A stretch of 64,000 bases of DNA from JAYODW01 sp038116745. GTDB lineage: Bacteria > Pseudomonadota > Gammaproteobacteria > Ga0077536. Every line of letters begins with the position of its first letter. Position 1 is the stretch's first letter. Position numbers and translations under genes: made by a program. Below are positions 55,162 through 64,000 of this stretch, in pieces. The notes beneath the pieces are model-generated. The model was not told where the DNA came from. It saw nothing but the letters and a program-made list of their open reading frames with translations, and did not search any database. The DNA lies in assembly GCA_038116745.1 (NCBI GenBank), contig JAYODW010000005.1:61137-125136 (forward strand). The letters run 5' to 3'.

Positions 55162-57222
55162 TTACTCGAGAAGCAGGTTCAGAACTCCGGGCGGGATCCC
55201 GCTGCGCCGCGGTACGGAAGCAGCGTCCTTCGGGTCGCTGCCACGTGCAATTTCCTCGCTGTCACTGAAACCGTCGTTATCGTCGTCGTCATCGCAGATA
55301 TCACCATATGCATCCGCGTCGGTGTTGACCTGGTCGGCGTTGGCGGTCGCGGGGCAGTTGTCTCTCGGGTCCGGAAAACCATCAGCGTCGTTGTCGTCAT
55401 ACTCAATCAGGTAGAACAGCGTGTTTGATTCACTCACGTCGTTCCATTCGCTTGCTGCGCCGTAGACATCAGGGTACTCGGCTCCAAGCGGCCATTCTGA
55501 TAGCCCGATTGCCGCCCCATCCTGGTTGTCAAAGTCATCTGGCTCATTAGGATCTGCAATGCCCCACCAGATCGAGCCGCCCCAGTTGTGATACCGGTCT
55601 TCGAGTGGCATCCCATCCTGCGAACCATAAAAACCTTGGCCGTTCCAGAAAGCCGTTCCCGTCGCATCTCCATCCCCGTCCCACAGCCACGTTCCTTCCG
55701 TGGCGCGGTCGGTCGCGCCAATCCAGACATAGGCAGCTTCGCCGCCATCCGGCGCAGTCGTCGCTGCGGCGTCGAGGCGGCCCATCGCGAGCAGAGAGGA
55801 AACTGCGCTCCAAATGTCGTCCTGTTCGACCTCGGATTCTATGTGTGCCAGATAGCCGCCCCGCGTCACAGCACACGCGGCAGCGCTCACCCATGTGGAC
55901 GGCTCCATGACCAGTTCATAGGAACCGCCCTGAGTTGAAGAGAAGGCGAGAATGTTGGTGACGTCACTAATGCATTCACTGGCAGTCTGGGGTATTGAAA
56001 AAGGATCGAGCGGTCCGCTCCCGGCTGTAATCTCAACTGCGTCAAGATAGCCATCGTTGTCGTCATCATCGTCGCAAGCGTCACCAGTCGCATCGTTATC
56101 TGAGTTGAGCTGTTCCGGATTGGGCTCTGTCGGGCAGTTGTCAAATGCATCGACCACGCCGTCAGAATCAGAGTCCAGGCCGTCGACAAACTCCGCCCCG
56201 AGATCGTTGACTGTCGCGCTGAGCGTGTAATTGATGCTTGTACTCGGATTCTGCTCATCAAAGCCGTGCGTTAGGACAACCAGATACGTGCCCGCACCCA
56301 CTTTCTGACTCAGGATAGCGGGGTCGCCGTACTGCGGGCTGTACCCGCTAGCGACGGGCATCGCACCGCTCACATCATAGAGGTCAAGCTGGTGGAACGA
56401 GTTGCTTCCGGACATCGTGATGATGAGCTCTGCATAGCTCGGGACCGTAACGAAGACATAATCCGACCAACGCGAAGGAAGCGAATCATTCTCGACATCT
56501 GGCACCAGTTCCGCGAACGTGCAGTCCGTAGCCGTAAGTGACCCGGTGCGCAGCGAACCATCTGTCGCAAGCACCGCACCAACGCCGCAGCCCGGCGCAA
56601 TAGGTTCAAGTGCCGGCTCGTAAAGCGCTGCGATGCCGGCCACGTCGTCCGCTTGAGGAACCTCTGTGTCGCTGGTCTCATAAAACATAACAGCATCTGC
56701 ATCCGCGGAGTGGTCCAGACCCAGCGAATGGCCTGATTCGTGGACGGCCACGCGACGAAAATCATCGGCAACAGAATGAGGCGCACCGGCGTAGATATCC
56801 CAAGACTTTGCGCGGTCGAAAACGATATCTGTCGAGGTGTAGGGATTAACCGACGTGCCGATCTGAAACCTAGTCAGACTCAGCGCCAGAACGCTGCTGC
56901 CAAAAGGTTCTCCACAGACGTCATCCGTAAAGCCGACGCTGTTGTTGTCATCGCCAGCACACGGCTCAAAAAATGTTCCCTCGACAATCTGCAGGTCCAG
57001 ATCCGTAGCCGCGCTCCACAGCGTCAGCGCTTCTCTGAACGCAGCATCCCAGGATTTCCCGGATGGCGGGGCAGGCTGCCCGGGCGCACCGTCCATGCCC
57101 ACAAAAAACCCCATCGAGTTAGTCGGCCAGCGCTCATTTCCAACCACATAGGCGTCACTCGAAGCTGCCCGCAACAGGGTCACCAGTAACAACAGTCCGC
57201 AGGATCCGGCGCTATTGCGCAT
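55162..57222 (-). CDS. Secreted matrixin-type metalloprotease with thrombospondin-3 repeats and lectin-like domain
   Basis: The 686-residue exported protein has a signal segment (residues 8-24) and a matrixin-like zinc protease domain to about 200, with HESGHSLGLDH (H161, H165, H171, catalytic E162) and a Met-turn (M179). A beta-sandwich-like region (about 210-345) follows. Then come calcium-type thrombospondin-3 repeats (about 352-405, DSDSDGVVDAFDNCPTEPN), a C-type-lectin-like block (about 430-600, YVWIGATDR, EGTWLWDGDGDAT, ASEWNDV), more TSP3 repeats (about 615-665) and a C-terminal PRRSGIPPGVLNLLLE. It overlaps the upstream small gene by 11 nt. Substrate is unknown. Confidence 0.88.
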   Translation of the reverse strand: MRNSAGSCGLLLLVTLLRAASSDAYVVGNERWPTNSMGFFVGMDGAPGQPAPPSGKSWDAAFREALTLWSAATDLDLQIVEGTFFEPCAGDDNNSVGFTDDVCGEPFGSSVLALSLTRFQIGTSVNPYTSTDIVFDRAKSWDIYAGAPHSVADDFRRVAVHESGHSLGLDHSADADAVMFYETSDTEVPQADDVAGIAALYEPALEPIAPGCGVGAVLATDGSLRTGSLTATDCTFAELVPDVENDSLPSRWSDYVFVTVPSYAELIITMSGSNSFHQLDLYDVSGAMPVASGYSPQYGDPAILSQKVGAGTYLVVLTHGFDEQNPSTSINYTLSATVNDLGAEFVDGLDSDSDGVVDAFDNCPTEPNPEQLNSDNDATGDACDDDDDNDGYLDAVEITAGSGPLDPFSIPQTASECISDVTNILAFSSTQGGSYELVMEPSTWVSAAACAVTRGGYLAHIESEVEQDDIWSAVSSLLAMGRLDAAATTAPDGGEAAYVWIGATDRATEGTWLWDGDGDATGTAFWNGQGFYGSQDGMPLEDRYHNWGGSIWWGIADPNEPDDFDNQDGAAIGLSEWPLGAEYPDVYGAASEWNDVSESNTLFYLIEYDDNDADGFPDPRDNCPATANADQVNTDADAYGDICDDDDDNDGFSDSEEIARGSDPKDAASVPRRSGIPPGVLNLLLE

Positions 57223-57847
57223 CGCTGTCCGCAGCCGAGTTAATTTCAGTCAGCGTCTTTTTGAAGCGTGCAGCCGTCAGCGCATTACCGCAGTTCGAGC
57301 GCGTGCCCAACCGCAGCCCCCGGGCTACGCCGGTGCTTAACGCGGCACTCGTGCTCTCGGGCCCAGGGACAACATCCATCACCGGCCGTCCATCGAACGT
57401 CGTCACGCAGCCAGGACCCGTAGGCGTTTTCATCCGTTTGAAATGACCCTGGGACCAGCCCAGTAGCGGATTCACCTGCCTTCGGGAAACGGACTCCACA
57501 AAATAGATACCGCGCTCATCAACTTCAGGGATGTTCATATCGCTGACCCACAGGCCGCGGCCATCGGCAACACCACCTAAAAAGCTGAGCGTCAGCGGCC
57601 CCGAGGGCCGTCGCCCTTTCACGACGTCGACAACCTCGAAGTCGACCTCAGTCCAGATCAAGCCGGATGCGAGATCTTTCACGACTCGAGTGGTAGTTGG
57701 CCTGCCTTCAAACACCAGCTCCGAGCCCCTCACCAGGGCCCGAACATCGAGCGCACGCACGCTGGCGGCACCGGCGCTCTGGGTCATCATGCAGGCAGCA
57801 AGCAAAACTACGGCGGCGCTCCTCTTGAACGCCGGACCGAGGCTCAT
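57212..57847 (-). CDS. Secreted hypothetical protein upstream of the matrixin gene
   Basis: From the ATG at 57847 this gives 211 residues with a signal segment (SAAVVLLAACMMTQSAGAA) and a mature region with IWTEVDFEVVDVVKGRRPSG and LTLSFLGGVADGRGLWVSDM. A few conserved-looking blocks (GRPVMDVVPGPE, one pair of cysteines near residue 150 and 180) suggest a small beta-rich secreted protein. A longer frame from 57895 exists. It overlaps the matrixin start by 11 nt, so the two are likely made together; a chaperone or inhibitor role would be a guess. Confidence 0.7.
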   Translation of the reverse strand: MSLGPAFKRSAAVVLLAACMMTQSAGAASVRALDVRALVRGSELVFEGRPTTTRVVKDLASGLIWTEVDFEVVDVVKGRRPSGPLTLSFLGGVADGRGLWVSDMNIPEVDERGIYFVESVSRRQVNPLLGWSQGHFKRMKTPTGPGCVTTFDGRPVMDVVPGPESTSAALSTGVARGLRLGTRSNCGNALTAARFKKTLTEINSAADSDAQ

Positions 57848-58077
57848 CACGTCAGGTTTTCCCGGAATCACGAAGCTGTGCCCTCTCGGTGCCAACTTTT
57901 AACAGTCTCCGGACTCCTAGCCCCTGCGTCAATTGAGCGTGGCCCGCCTGTACCGACCTCCAGCCATCAGTAATAAACGGAGGCCCCGCTATCAACGCAT
58001 CCCAATGCGAAAAATCCGACGCCGTCTGCTCCTGAAATCTTCAAACGCCGGGCAGCCCCGTCGATCCGGCCCGTCGG

Positions 58078-60111
58078 CTATTTCGTCTGCATGTCATACA
58101 CCCCGTCCCAATCCGGCGGCGGGGGATCCTGCTGGTACTCGCGGGCACGGGCGATCAGAGTTTCGCTGGGGCCGTCAGATCCAAGCGCGCGCTGGGCCTT
58201 GAGCAAATTTTTCAGCGCATCGTCCCAGCGGGCCTCGCGGTAGCAGGCCAGCCCTGCGGCATAAGCTTCGTTCCGCTCGATATGCAGCTCGGACAGCGCG
58301 CCCACTTCAGCCTGCAGTTCAAAAATAGCCACCGGCTGCTTCTTGCCTTTAACCCGCACCGCATCGATCTCGCGCAGCACGAACTGCCCGCTTAGCGCGT
58401 TCACAGTCGCCTCGCCAATCATGATCCCGGTGCCGTACTGCTTGTTGACGCCCTCCAGCCGTGAAGCGAGGTTTACGTCGTTACCGAGCACGGTGTAATC
58501 GAAGCGCTTTTCGCCGCCGATGTTGCCCGCGACCACGGTTCCGGAGTTCAGCCCGATGCGTGCTTTGACCGTCGCACCGGTCAGGTGCAGTTCCTCAGCG
58601 GCGCGTTGCCGCACGCGCTCTGCAATGGTCAGAGCTGCGCGGCAGGCCTTTACCGCGTGCTCCGGATCGGCCAGCGGTGCGCCCCACACCGCCATCACCG
58701 CGTCGCCGATGAACTTGTCGATCATGCCGTCATGGCGCAGCACCTCCTCGGTGATTGCGCCCATGAAGCGGTTCATGATCTCTATAAGCTCCTCCGGCGC
58801 GAAACGCTCTGAGAGGGCGGTGAACCCTTCTATATCCAGGAACAGGATCGTCGCCTCCACATTCTGGCCACCGGGCTTCAGCGACTCGGGATCCTCGATC
58901 AGCTGGCGTACGACTGAGGGCGCAAGGTAGCTGCTGAACGCGCGCTCGATGAACACGCGCTGATGTCTCTGGCGCGCGTAGTGCAGGTAAGGACTGAGGA
59001 CGTAGGCTGCCAGGACAGGCAGCACGAGATGCACCGCGTTCAGGTATGCACTCCGCGCCATGAACAGATACAGCACCAAGCCGCCGAGCAGCAGCGCATA
59101 CGCCGCGAGGGCGAGCGCACCCTGCACCGGCGATGCCCGCAGGAAAAAGAACACCAGCCCGAGTCCGAGCGCCAGCCCGAGAAAGACCGTCAGGCCTTCA
59201 GGGATCTGCGCGATCAGATCATCCGCCAGCAGGCTCATCACCGCGTTTGCGTGGATCTCGACACCCGGGATGTAGCCGGCACCGAAGCGCGAGTAGGGCA
59301 TCGGGAAATGGTCCGGTGCGCGACTGGTGGGATCTGCCGCGCTGGTCGTGACCAGACCGATAAAAACCATCTTGTCCTTGAATGTCCCTGGCGGCAGAAA
59401 CCGCTCCCGCTCGAGCGCCTGGTAATAGGACACTAACGGGACCGTGCCCGGTGGACCCCGGTAGTTGATGTACTGGATCTCGCCTGCCTGCTCGACAGCT
59501 CGCCGGCAGCAGTCGGGACGGTAGAGCTGCGCGACTTCAAACGCCATCGCCCGCACGTCCGGCCCGAAGAGCTCGAACTGGCGGATAAACCCATCGTCGT
59601 CTGTACGGTGGTTGATGCGTCCGAGCCGGGTTGCCTCGCTGAGCAAGGTGGCCGCAGGCAGTACCTGGATCTCCTGCACGAAGTTCGCGCGGGTCATGGT
59701 GTTGAAGTCAGTGGCAAGGACCACCTGCGGGTGGCGCTCAAGCGCCGTGCGCAGCGCCCGATCCTCCGTCTCCGGAGAGGGTTCGGAAAACATGACGTCG
59801 AACGCCACAGCCCTGGCACCGTCGGCGAAAAGTTGTTCAATGAGGCGCGCGTGCAGGGACCGTGGCCACGGCCACTGCTGACCTATCTGCTGAAACGAGG
59901 GCTCGTCAATTGCCACCAGGATGACCTCGTCCGACACCGGCAACGGCCCGCGCAGCAGGAACAGGCTGTCAAAAGCCAAACGATTCAGCGCCTGCCCCCA
60001 GGGACTCAGAGAATAGGCGCCTGCCAGCAGCACCAGCGCGGCAGCAAGCACGAAAGTTCGCGCTTTTTCGGGGACCAGCGCGTATAGCGACCGGATTCTT
60101 TCGGACACCAT
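58078..60111 (-). CDS. CHASE2-domain adenylate/guanylate cyclase
   Basis: This 677-residue membrane cyclase makes a cyclic nucleotide in response to an extracytoplasmic signal. After a first transmembrane helix (about 19-38) comes a CHASE2 sensor domain (about 45-300; ILVAIDEPSFQQIGQQWPWPRS is the hallmark start). Three helices follow (about 308-375). The class III cyclase domain spans about 420-600 with metal-binding LFLDIEGFTALSERF and GDAVMAVWGAP. DKFIGD (Lys) and FDYTVLGNDVNLASRLE (Asp) fit an ATP-specific, i.e. adenylate, cyclase. A short TPR-like region ends the protein. It starts 5 nt after the FecR-barrel gene. Confidence 0.9.
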   Translation of the reverse strand: MVSERIRSLYALVPEKARTFVLAAALVLLAGAYSLSPWGQALNRLAFDSLFLLRGPLPVSDEVILVAIDEPSFQQIGQQWPWPRSLHARLIEQLFADGARAVAFDVMFSEPSPETEDRALRTALERHPQVVLATDFNTMTRANFVQEIQVLPAATLLSEATRLGRINHRTDDDGFIRQFELFGPDVRAMAFEVAQLYRPDCCRRAVEQAGEIQYINYRGPPGTVPLVSYYQALERERFLPPGTFKDKMVFIGLVTTSAADPTSRAPDHFPMPYSRFGAGYIPGVEIHANAVMSLLADDLIAQIPEGLTVFLGLALGLGLVFFFLRASPVQGALALAAYALLLGGLVLYLFMARSAYLNAVHLVLPVLAAYVLSPYLHYARQRHQRVFIERAFSSYLAPSVVRQLIEDPESLKPGGQNVEATILFLDIEGFTALSERFAPEELIEIMNRFMGAITEEVLRHDGMIDKFIGDAVMAVWGAPLADPEHAVKACRAALTIAERVRQRAAEELHLTGATVKARIGLNSGTVVAGNIGGEKRFDYTVLGNDVNLASRLEGVNKQYGTGIMIGEATVNALSGQFVLREIDAVRVKGKKQPVAIFELQAEVGALSELHIERNEAYAAGLACYREARWDDALKNLLKAQRALGSDGPSETLIARAREYQQDPPPPDWDGVYDMQTK

Positions 60112-60116
60112 CGGGC

Positions 60117-63100
60117 TCAGAAATTCACCGACAGGCTGCCCAGCACCTCCCGGGCGGGCGAACGTCCCGTGACGATGAAGCGATCTGTCACCCAGTCAAA
60201 CTCGTCGTCCAGCAGATTTCTGATCTCGAGCCGCAGCTCACCGCGCCGTCCCGGGATCAGATAGCTGGCGTCAAGGTCGACCAGATTGACGTGCTCATCG
60301 TCGCGCCCGGCGCGAAGGTTGAGATGTTTGTGTGTGTACGACACGCCGCCCGAAAAACCCGAGGGATGGACGTAGCGCAGCCCGCCGGTCACAAGCTGCT
60401 CTTCGCGATCCGTTTCAAGCAGCACTAACGGACTGAACACAACGGGGTCCCAGGCGGACGGTGAGCCGTCATCTTCAATGTCCTGGTAGGTGTAGCGCAT
60501 GCGCCACGCGAAACGCTCTCCGAGCAGCTGATTCCACTCTACGTCCACACCCTGTTGCTCGCTCTTGAGATAGTTAATCTGCTGGGCCCCGTTGCCGTCG
60601 AGGCTGTCCTGTCGGGTCTTGCCCTGCAGCCGGAACACATTCACCGAGGTAAAGGCCAGACCCCAGTCGTGCTCCCAGACCAGGTCATACTCTGTGACCC
60701 GCGCGCCTTCGTTGGTGTTACGAATAACGCCCACCCCGGCTACATCGCTAGGATCAAGCCTGGCCGGAGAAAACGGCAGCAGGTAGCGGAACGCGGCCAG
60801 ACGCAGAGTATCCGCAGAGGTCGGCTGCCAGATAAGTCCCGCGCGCGGGTCAACCCGGTCCACCGTCCAGTCATAGGCGCCGAAAGTCTCGCCGTCCTCC
60901 AGGCGGTCGAAGTACACCGACAAATCCAGCGTCAGTCTATCGATGAGCGACCAGACGTCCTGTACGTAGACGGAGGCGAAACGGAAATCATGCTGGCCCT
61001 CCGCAAAGACCTCACCCAGTGATGTCGCGTTAGAAAAATCCAGCGCAGGCACGCGCAGCAGCACGCTGTCGACGCTCGTGTTGCTGACGTCAACATCGCG
61101 CTGCAGATACAGGCCGCCCAGCAGTAGCTGATGCGCTCCCCAGCGGTGAGCGAGCTGAAGCTGCCCCTGATAGAGCGGCTGATCCTGCTCAACCCGACTC
61201 AGGCCGTCGAAATCCAGAAAGGCTTCATTGCCACCAAGATCAATCGGGACGGTTTCGGCTCCGTGGTCGCGCTGCGTGATCTCCTGATCGAAATAGGTGA
61301 AGTAGGCCATCAGATCTGTGTGCGGGCCGGCGTGATAGTGATATCCGAGCTCGTAGCGCTCCTGCTCCACATAGTTCCGCTCCAGCGGATCGCTGGGGCT
61401 GCTCGCCTCAAAGCGCCGGAACTGCTCGTCGCCCTGCTTGAAATGCGTGCTGGAAACCGACAGCAGCACGCCGCTGTTCTGGGTCGCCTGCCACTTCGCA
61501 ATCGCGGCGAGGCTGGTCGAGCGTTCAAAGTCGGTGCCACGCCAGCCATCGGTGTCGTCGTAGAAACCGCCCATCTGCCAGGCGAGGTTCGCCTCCGGCA
61601 GGTAGCCGAAACCGACCAGCTCCGTCGCCCGCTGGCCGAGGTTGCCCACCCGTACCGTCGCCACCCCGTCAAGCCCGGGCTGCTCCAGCAGCGAGGTGTA
61701 TTCATTAAAGCTGTTGAACGCGTTCACATTCGCTGGCTGCAGCAGACGCGCCAGCAGCTGCTCGTTGGCAAACGGAAAAGCACGATCTGGCTCGTCTTCC
61801 ATGGTGCCGGCGAGCGACAGGTGCGCGGAGTAATTGGTGTAGTCGGCCTTCACCGCATTCACCGCCTGACGGCGCGACCAGGCGTTGAGCCCCAGCTCCG
61901 CGTAGAGCATGGAGAGATCCACGCTGCGCACCGCCAGGTCCTGATCCATCAGGAAGCGCGAGCGATACACCGCCCGGTTGTCGTTCAAAGCAACCGCACG
62001 GTTCATCTCCCGAATAGACTCCGTCTGCCGGTTCAGATCGCGCAGGATAATCGCCCGGTAAAACACCGGCGTCGGATCCCGCGGGTCAAGCTGCTCGGCG
62101 CGGCCGAACACATCCAGCGCCTTTTCGAAGCGCCGCAGCTGGTAGAGCATCTTGCCCCAGTAGCTCATATACAGCCCACGCTGCGGCTCGAGCGCCACGG
62201 CATAGGTCACTGACTCGAGCGCCGTGGCTTCATCTCCCTGGCGCATCGCGATCAGTCCCAGACCGAGATAAGCGTCCGCACTGCCCGGCTCTGCTTCGAG
62301 CGCGCGCCGGAATGCATCAGTCGCATCATCCAGACGGCGCTCAGCCAGCGCCACAAACCCGGACAGGGTGAGCGCGTCCGGATCAGCCGGCGCCGCGACG
62401 CGGGCTTCGTCGAGAGTCTGCCGCGCAGCGCGCGTCCGATCATCGCCAAACTCAAGTCGGGCGAGATTCACCAGCGCGACCGCATTACCCGGCTCCAGCG
62501 CCAGCGCCTGCCGATTGCTTGCTTCCGCTGCCTCCAGCTCAAAAGCCGCCTGCTGCGCATAAGCCTGCACCAGCAGCGCATCAGCCGACGCCGGTTCGAG
62601 CTGCACGGCGTCACGAGCTTGTTGCAACGCAGTTTCCGCCTCGCCGAGCAGCACGCTGTTCAAGGCTTCGTAGCGCCTGACCACCGACCGGTTGATGGCC
62701 GCCTCGGCGGGCAGCTGCGCGAAGGCGGCCGCGGCCGCGCGGTGCTCGCCGGCCAGCATCAGCACCAGCGCGCCGCGCAGACTCTCAGGGGTCGATACAT
62801 CGGCTGACGCCCACTGCATTGCCGTGAGCATGCGTGGCGGGATCACCAGAGTCCACTGCACGGCATCCTCGGGATTGACCAGAACACGTTTGACCGGTGC
62901 AGTCCCTGGTGCAGCAAAAACCGCCTCCCCGCTGGCTGCATCCACCGCACCGAAATCGTTGAAAGTCTGCACAGTACCTTCAAGCACCGTCACCGTCGTT
63001 CCGACCCCGTCCTCGACCAGCACATCAATCTCCGTGCCGCGGATACCGGTCGTTGCATAGGCTGTTTCAATCTGCGCGTCGACCGCACGGTTTTTGTTGC

Positions 63101-63563
63101 GCAGGAAGAACCGGCCGGCCTGCAGGCTGTAGAGTGACCGAAGATTGGTTTCGACGGTTTTAATCAGGCCGCGCAGGCCGTACCAGCCCGCGCTTCGCAC
63201 GACCGCACGCAGCTGCAGGCGGCTGTTCTGATGCAGCTTGACCACACTTTCGTCGGCCATGGCGAGGGTCGCACCCGCGAGTCTGCCGCTGCGGATAGTG
63301 TCACCGTCAAACAGCTTCATCCGGCGACGTGCGGGAATCCATTCCTTGCCGCCTTCACGCAGGACTTTAACGTCGCCCCTGGCGAGCAGGACCATGGCTG
63401 CAGAGGTTTGATTCTGCGCCATAGCCGAAGGCGCCGGCAGGATCACCAGCAGAAACATTAAAAACAGCCACGAAAATGCTGAGCTTGCCGTCGCGCGAAG
63501 CTCGGTTGCGTATTGCAAAGATTGTCGTGCGGACCGGCACCCTGTTTGAGTCATGAACGACAT
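60117..63563 (-). CDS. FecR-domain/TPR/outer-membrane-barrel fusion protein
   Basis: This very large protein (1148 residues from the ATG 63563 behind GGAGG) has a signal segment (about 25-50, WLFLMFLLVILPAPSAMA). A FecR-like domain follows (about 57-210; VLREGGKEWIPARRRMKLFDGDTIRSG, and ATTGIRGTEIDVLV). Then come TPR repeats (about 265-560; PASADALLVQAYAQQAAFE, PGSADAYLGLGLIAMRQGD and similar units) and a C-terminal region of amphipathic strands ending RRGELRLEIRNLLDDEF and LGSLSVNF, resembling the last strands and terminal Phe of a TonB-dependent receptor barrel without a plug. FecR domains normally face the periplasm. It likely acts with the adjacent CHASE2 cyclase. An in-frame ATG at 63581 lies upstream. 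Confidence 0.82.
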   Translation of the reverse strand: MSFMTQTGCRSARQSLQYATELRATASSAFSWLFLMFLLVILPAPSAMAQNQTSAAMVLLARGDVKVLREGGKEWIPARRRMKLFDGDTIRSGRLAGATLAMADESVVKLHQNSRLQLRAVVRSAGWYGLRGLIKTVETNLRSLYSLQAGRFFLRNKNRAVDAQIETAYATTGIRGTEIDVLVEDGVGTTVTVLEGTVQTFNDFGAVDAASGEAVFAAPGTAPVKRVLVNPEDAVQWTLVIPPRMLTAMQWASADVSTPESLRGALVLMLAGEHRAAAAAFAQLPAEAAINRSVVRRYEALNSVLLGEAETALQQARDAVQLEPASADALLVQAYAQQAAFELEAAEASNRQALALEPGNAVALVNLARLEFGDDRTRAARQTLDEARVAAPADPDALTLSGFVALAERRLDDATDAFRRALEAEPGSADAYLGLGLIAMRQGDEATALESVTYAVALEPQRGLYMSYWGKMLYQLRRFEKALDVFGRAEQLDPRDPTPVFYRAIILRDLNRQTESIREMNRAVALNDNRAVYRSRFLMDQDLAVRSVDLSMLYAELGLNAWSRRQAVNAVKADYTNYSAHLSLAGTMEDEPDRAFPFANEQLLARLLQPANVNAFNSFNEYTSLLEQPGLDGVATVRVGNLGQRATELVGFGYLPEANLAWQMGGFYDDTDGWRGTDFERSTSLAAIAKWQATQNSGVLLSVSSTHFKQGDEQFRRFEASSPSDPLERNYVEQERYELGYHYHAGPHTDLMAYFTYFDQEITQRDHGAETVPIDLGGNEAFLDFDGLSRVEQDQPLYQGQLQLAHRWGAHQLLLGGLYLQRDVDVSNTSVDSVLLRVPALDFSNATSLGEVFAEGQHDFRFASVYVQDVWSLIDRLTLDLSVYFDRLEDGETFGAYDWTVDRVDPRAGLIWQPTSADTLRLAAFRYLLPFSPARLDPSDVAGVGVIRNTNEGARVTEYDLVWEHDWGLAFTSVNVFRLQGKTRQDSLDGNGAQQINYLKSEQQGVDVEWNQLLGERFAWRMRYTYQDIEDDGSPSAWDPVVFSPLVLLETDREEQLVTGGLRYVHPSGFSGGVSYTHKHLNLRAGRDDEHVNLVDLDASYLIPGRRGELRLEIRNLLDDEFDWVTDRFIVTGRSPAREVLGSLSVNF

Positions 63564-63719
63564 CCAGCCTCCAACTACCATCTCTACCTGCGCCCATCAG
63601 GCGCGCTCAAGGCCCTGCATTCATTCACTGATGGCCATCACAACCAGCGCCAACGCCCGATGGTGTCGGGCACGCGCTTCTCAGGTCAACTGCCTCGACC
63701 AGAGTCCCCCCAATGGCGG

Positions 63720-64000
63720 TTACGGAGTCGCATCAGCCGGTGACGCATATTCATCCTCAAGGAGCAGATTCAGCACGGCCTGCGGCAGCCCCCGGCGTCG
63801 TGGCACTGAGTCCGGATCAAACGGATCGCTTCCGGCGGCGATCTCTTGCGCATCGGTAAAACCATCATTGTCGTTGTCGGCGTCATCTTCGTTGGGAACG
63901 TCGTCGCCATCGATGTCGAGGTCACACAGATTACCCAGAGCGTCCCCATCCAGGTCGGCCTGGTCCGCATTCGGAGTCGAGACGCAGTTATCAACGTCAT
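63720..64000 (-). CDS. C-terminal part of a second thrombospondin-3 repeat protein (cut by right window edge)
   Basis: The 93 visible codons hold acidic calcium-type repeats (DVDNCVSTPNADQADLDGDA, DIDGDDVPNEDDADNDNDGF) and end PRRRGLPQAVLNLLLEDEYA before an 8-residue tail. The frame is open to the window edge, so the N-terminal domains are unseen. The last 25 residues resemble the end of the matrixin protein at 55162. A 156-base gap separates it from the start of the FecR-barrel gene. Confidence 0.85.
   Translation of the reverse strand, partial: DVDNCVSTPNADQADLDGDALGNLCDLDIDGDDVPNEDDADNDNDGFTDAQEIAAGSDPFDPDSVPRRRGLPQAVLNLLLEDEYASPADATP

Noticed and set aside
61131..62213. 360-codon plus-strand frame in the FecR-barrel gene
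   Set aside because: It is antisense to the TPR and barrel region, which reads as a continuous protein with clear repeats on the minus strand.

Overview
The window is about 64 kb of a GC-rich gammaproteobacterial chromosome. Three blocks point to this class: tpiA–secG–tRNA-Leu–nuoABCDEFG, tRNA-Leu–tig–clpP–clpX–lon–hupB–ppiD, and clpS–clpA near isocitrate lyase. The tpiA–secG–tRNA-Leu–nuo order resembles Xanthomonas-type and related lineages rather than enteric bacteria. A genus cannot be named from this sequence; a free-living aerobic, probably marine or sediment, heterotroph is an inference. The sequence is almost entirely core chromosome. I see no insertion sequence, prophage, integrase or CRISPR array.

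Layout: 1-7.4 kb (minus) holds the start of the complex I operon (nuoA-G, with nuoG cut by the left edge), preceded by tRNA-Leu(GAG), secG and tpiA. 7.5-12.6 kb (minus) holds rluB, scpB, scpA, trpS, an M50 protease and a YciO-type gene. 12.9-14.4 kb (plus) holds bolA and dapE. Then come aceA (minus), an empty stretch of roughly 600 bp, clpS-clpA and a MaoC hydratase (plus), argA (minus), ilvD (plus), and a minus-strand trio of lytic transglycosylase, pgpA and a VKOR-thioredoxin fusion. Next are a solitary lpxD and an HMG-CoA lyase. 27.3-30.6 kb (plus) is a redox cluster: gor, a peroxiredoxin whose peroxidatic cysteine codon is TGA, an isochorismatase-type hydrolase and a DUF427 protein. 30.6-38.4 kb (minus) holds a MATE exporter and a four-gene YejABEF-like peptide importer. 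fabI and a dicarboxylate symporter follow on plus.

40.7-49.4 kb (minus) is a proteostasis block: tRNA-Leu(UAG), tig, clpP, clpX, lon, hupB, tRNA-Val, tRNA-Asp, a terminator and ppiD. 49.6-54.3 kb holds an exported glutaredoxin-like protein, a SnoaL-like protein, a DUF3891 protein, a small Arg-rich protein with a duplicated motif, and a fused enoyl-CoA hydratase/3-hydroxyacyl-CoA dehydrogenase. 54.3-64 kb (minus) is the most accessory-like part: a GST, a secreted matrixin-type protease with thrombospondin-3 repeats and a lectin-like domain, a small secreted partner, a CHASE2 adenylate cyclase directly downstream of a giant FecR-TPR-outer-membrane-barrel fusion, and the tail of a second thrombospondin-3 protein sharing a C-terminal motif with the protease.

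The strongest unusual signal is at 28718-29386. Two same-frame coding pieces are separated only by a TGA at exactly the position of the peroxidatic cysteine, and a SECIS-like hairpin follows about 21 nt downstream. The gene is best read as an exported selenocysteine-containing peroxiredoxin translationally coupled to glutathione reductase, and not as a pseudogene. The Sec machinery (selA, selB, selC, selD) is not in this window.
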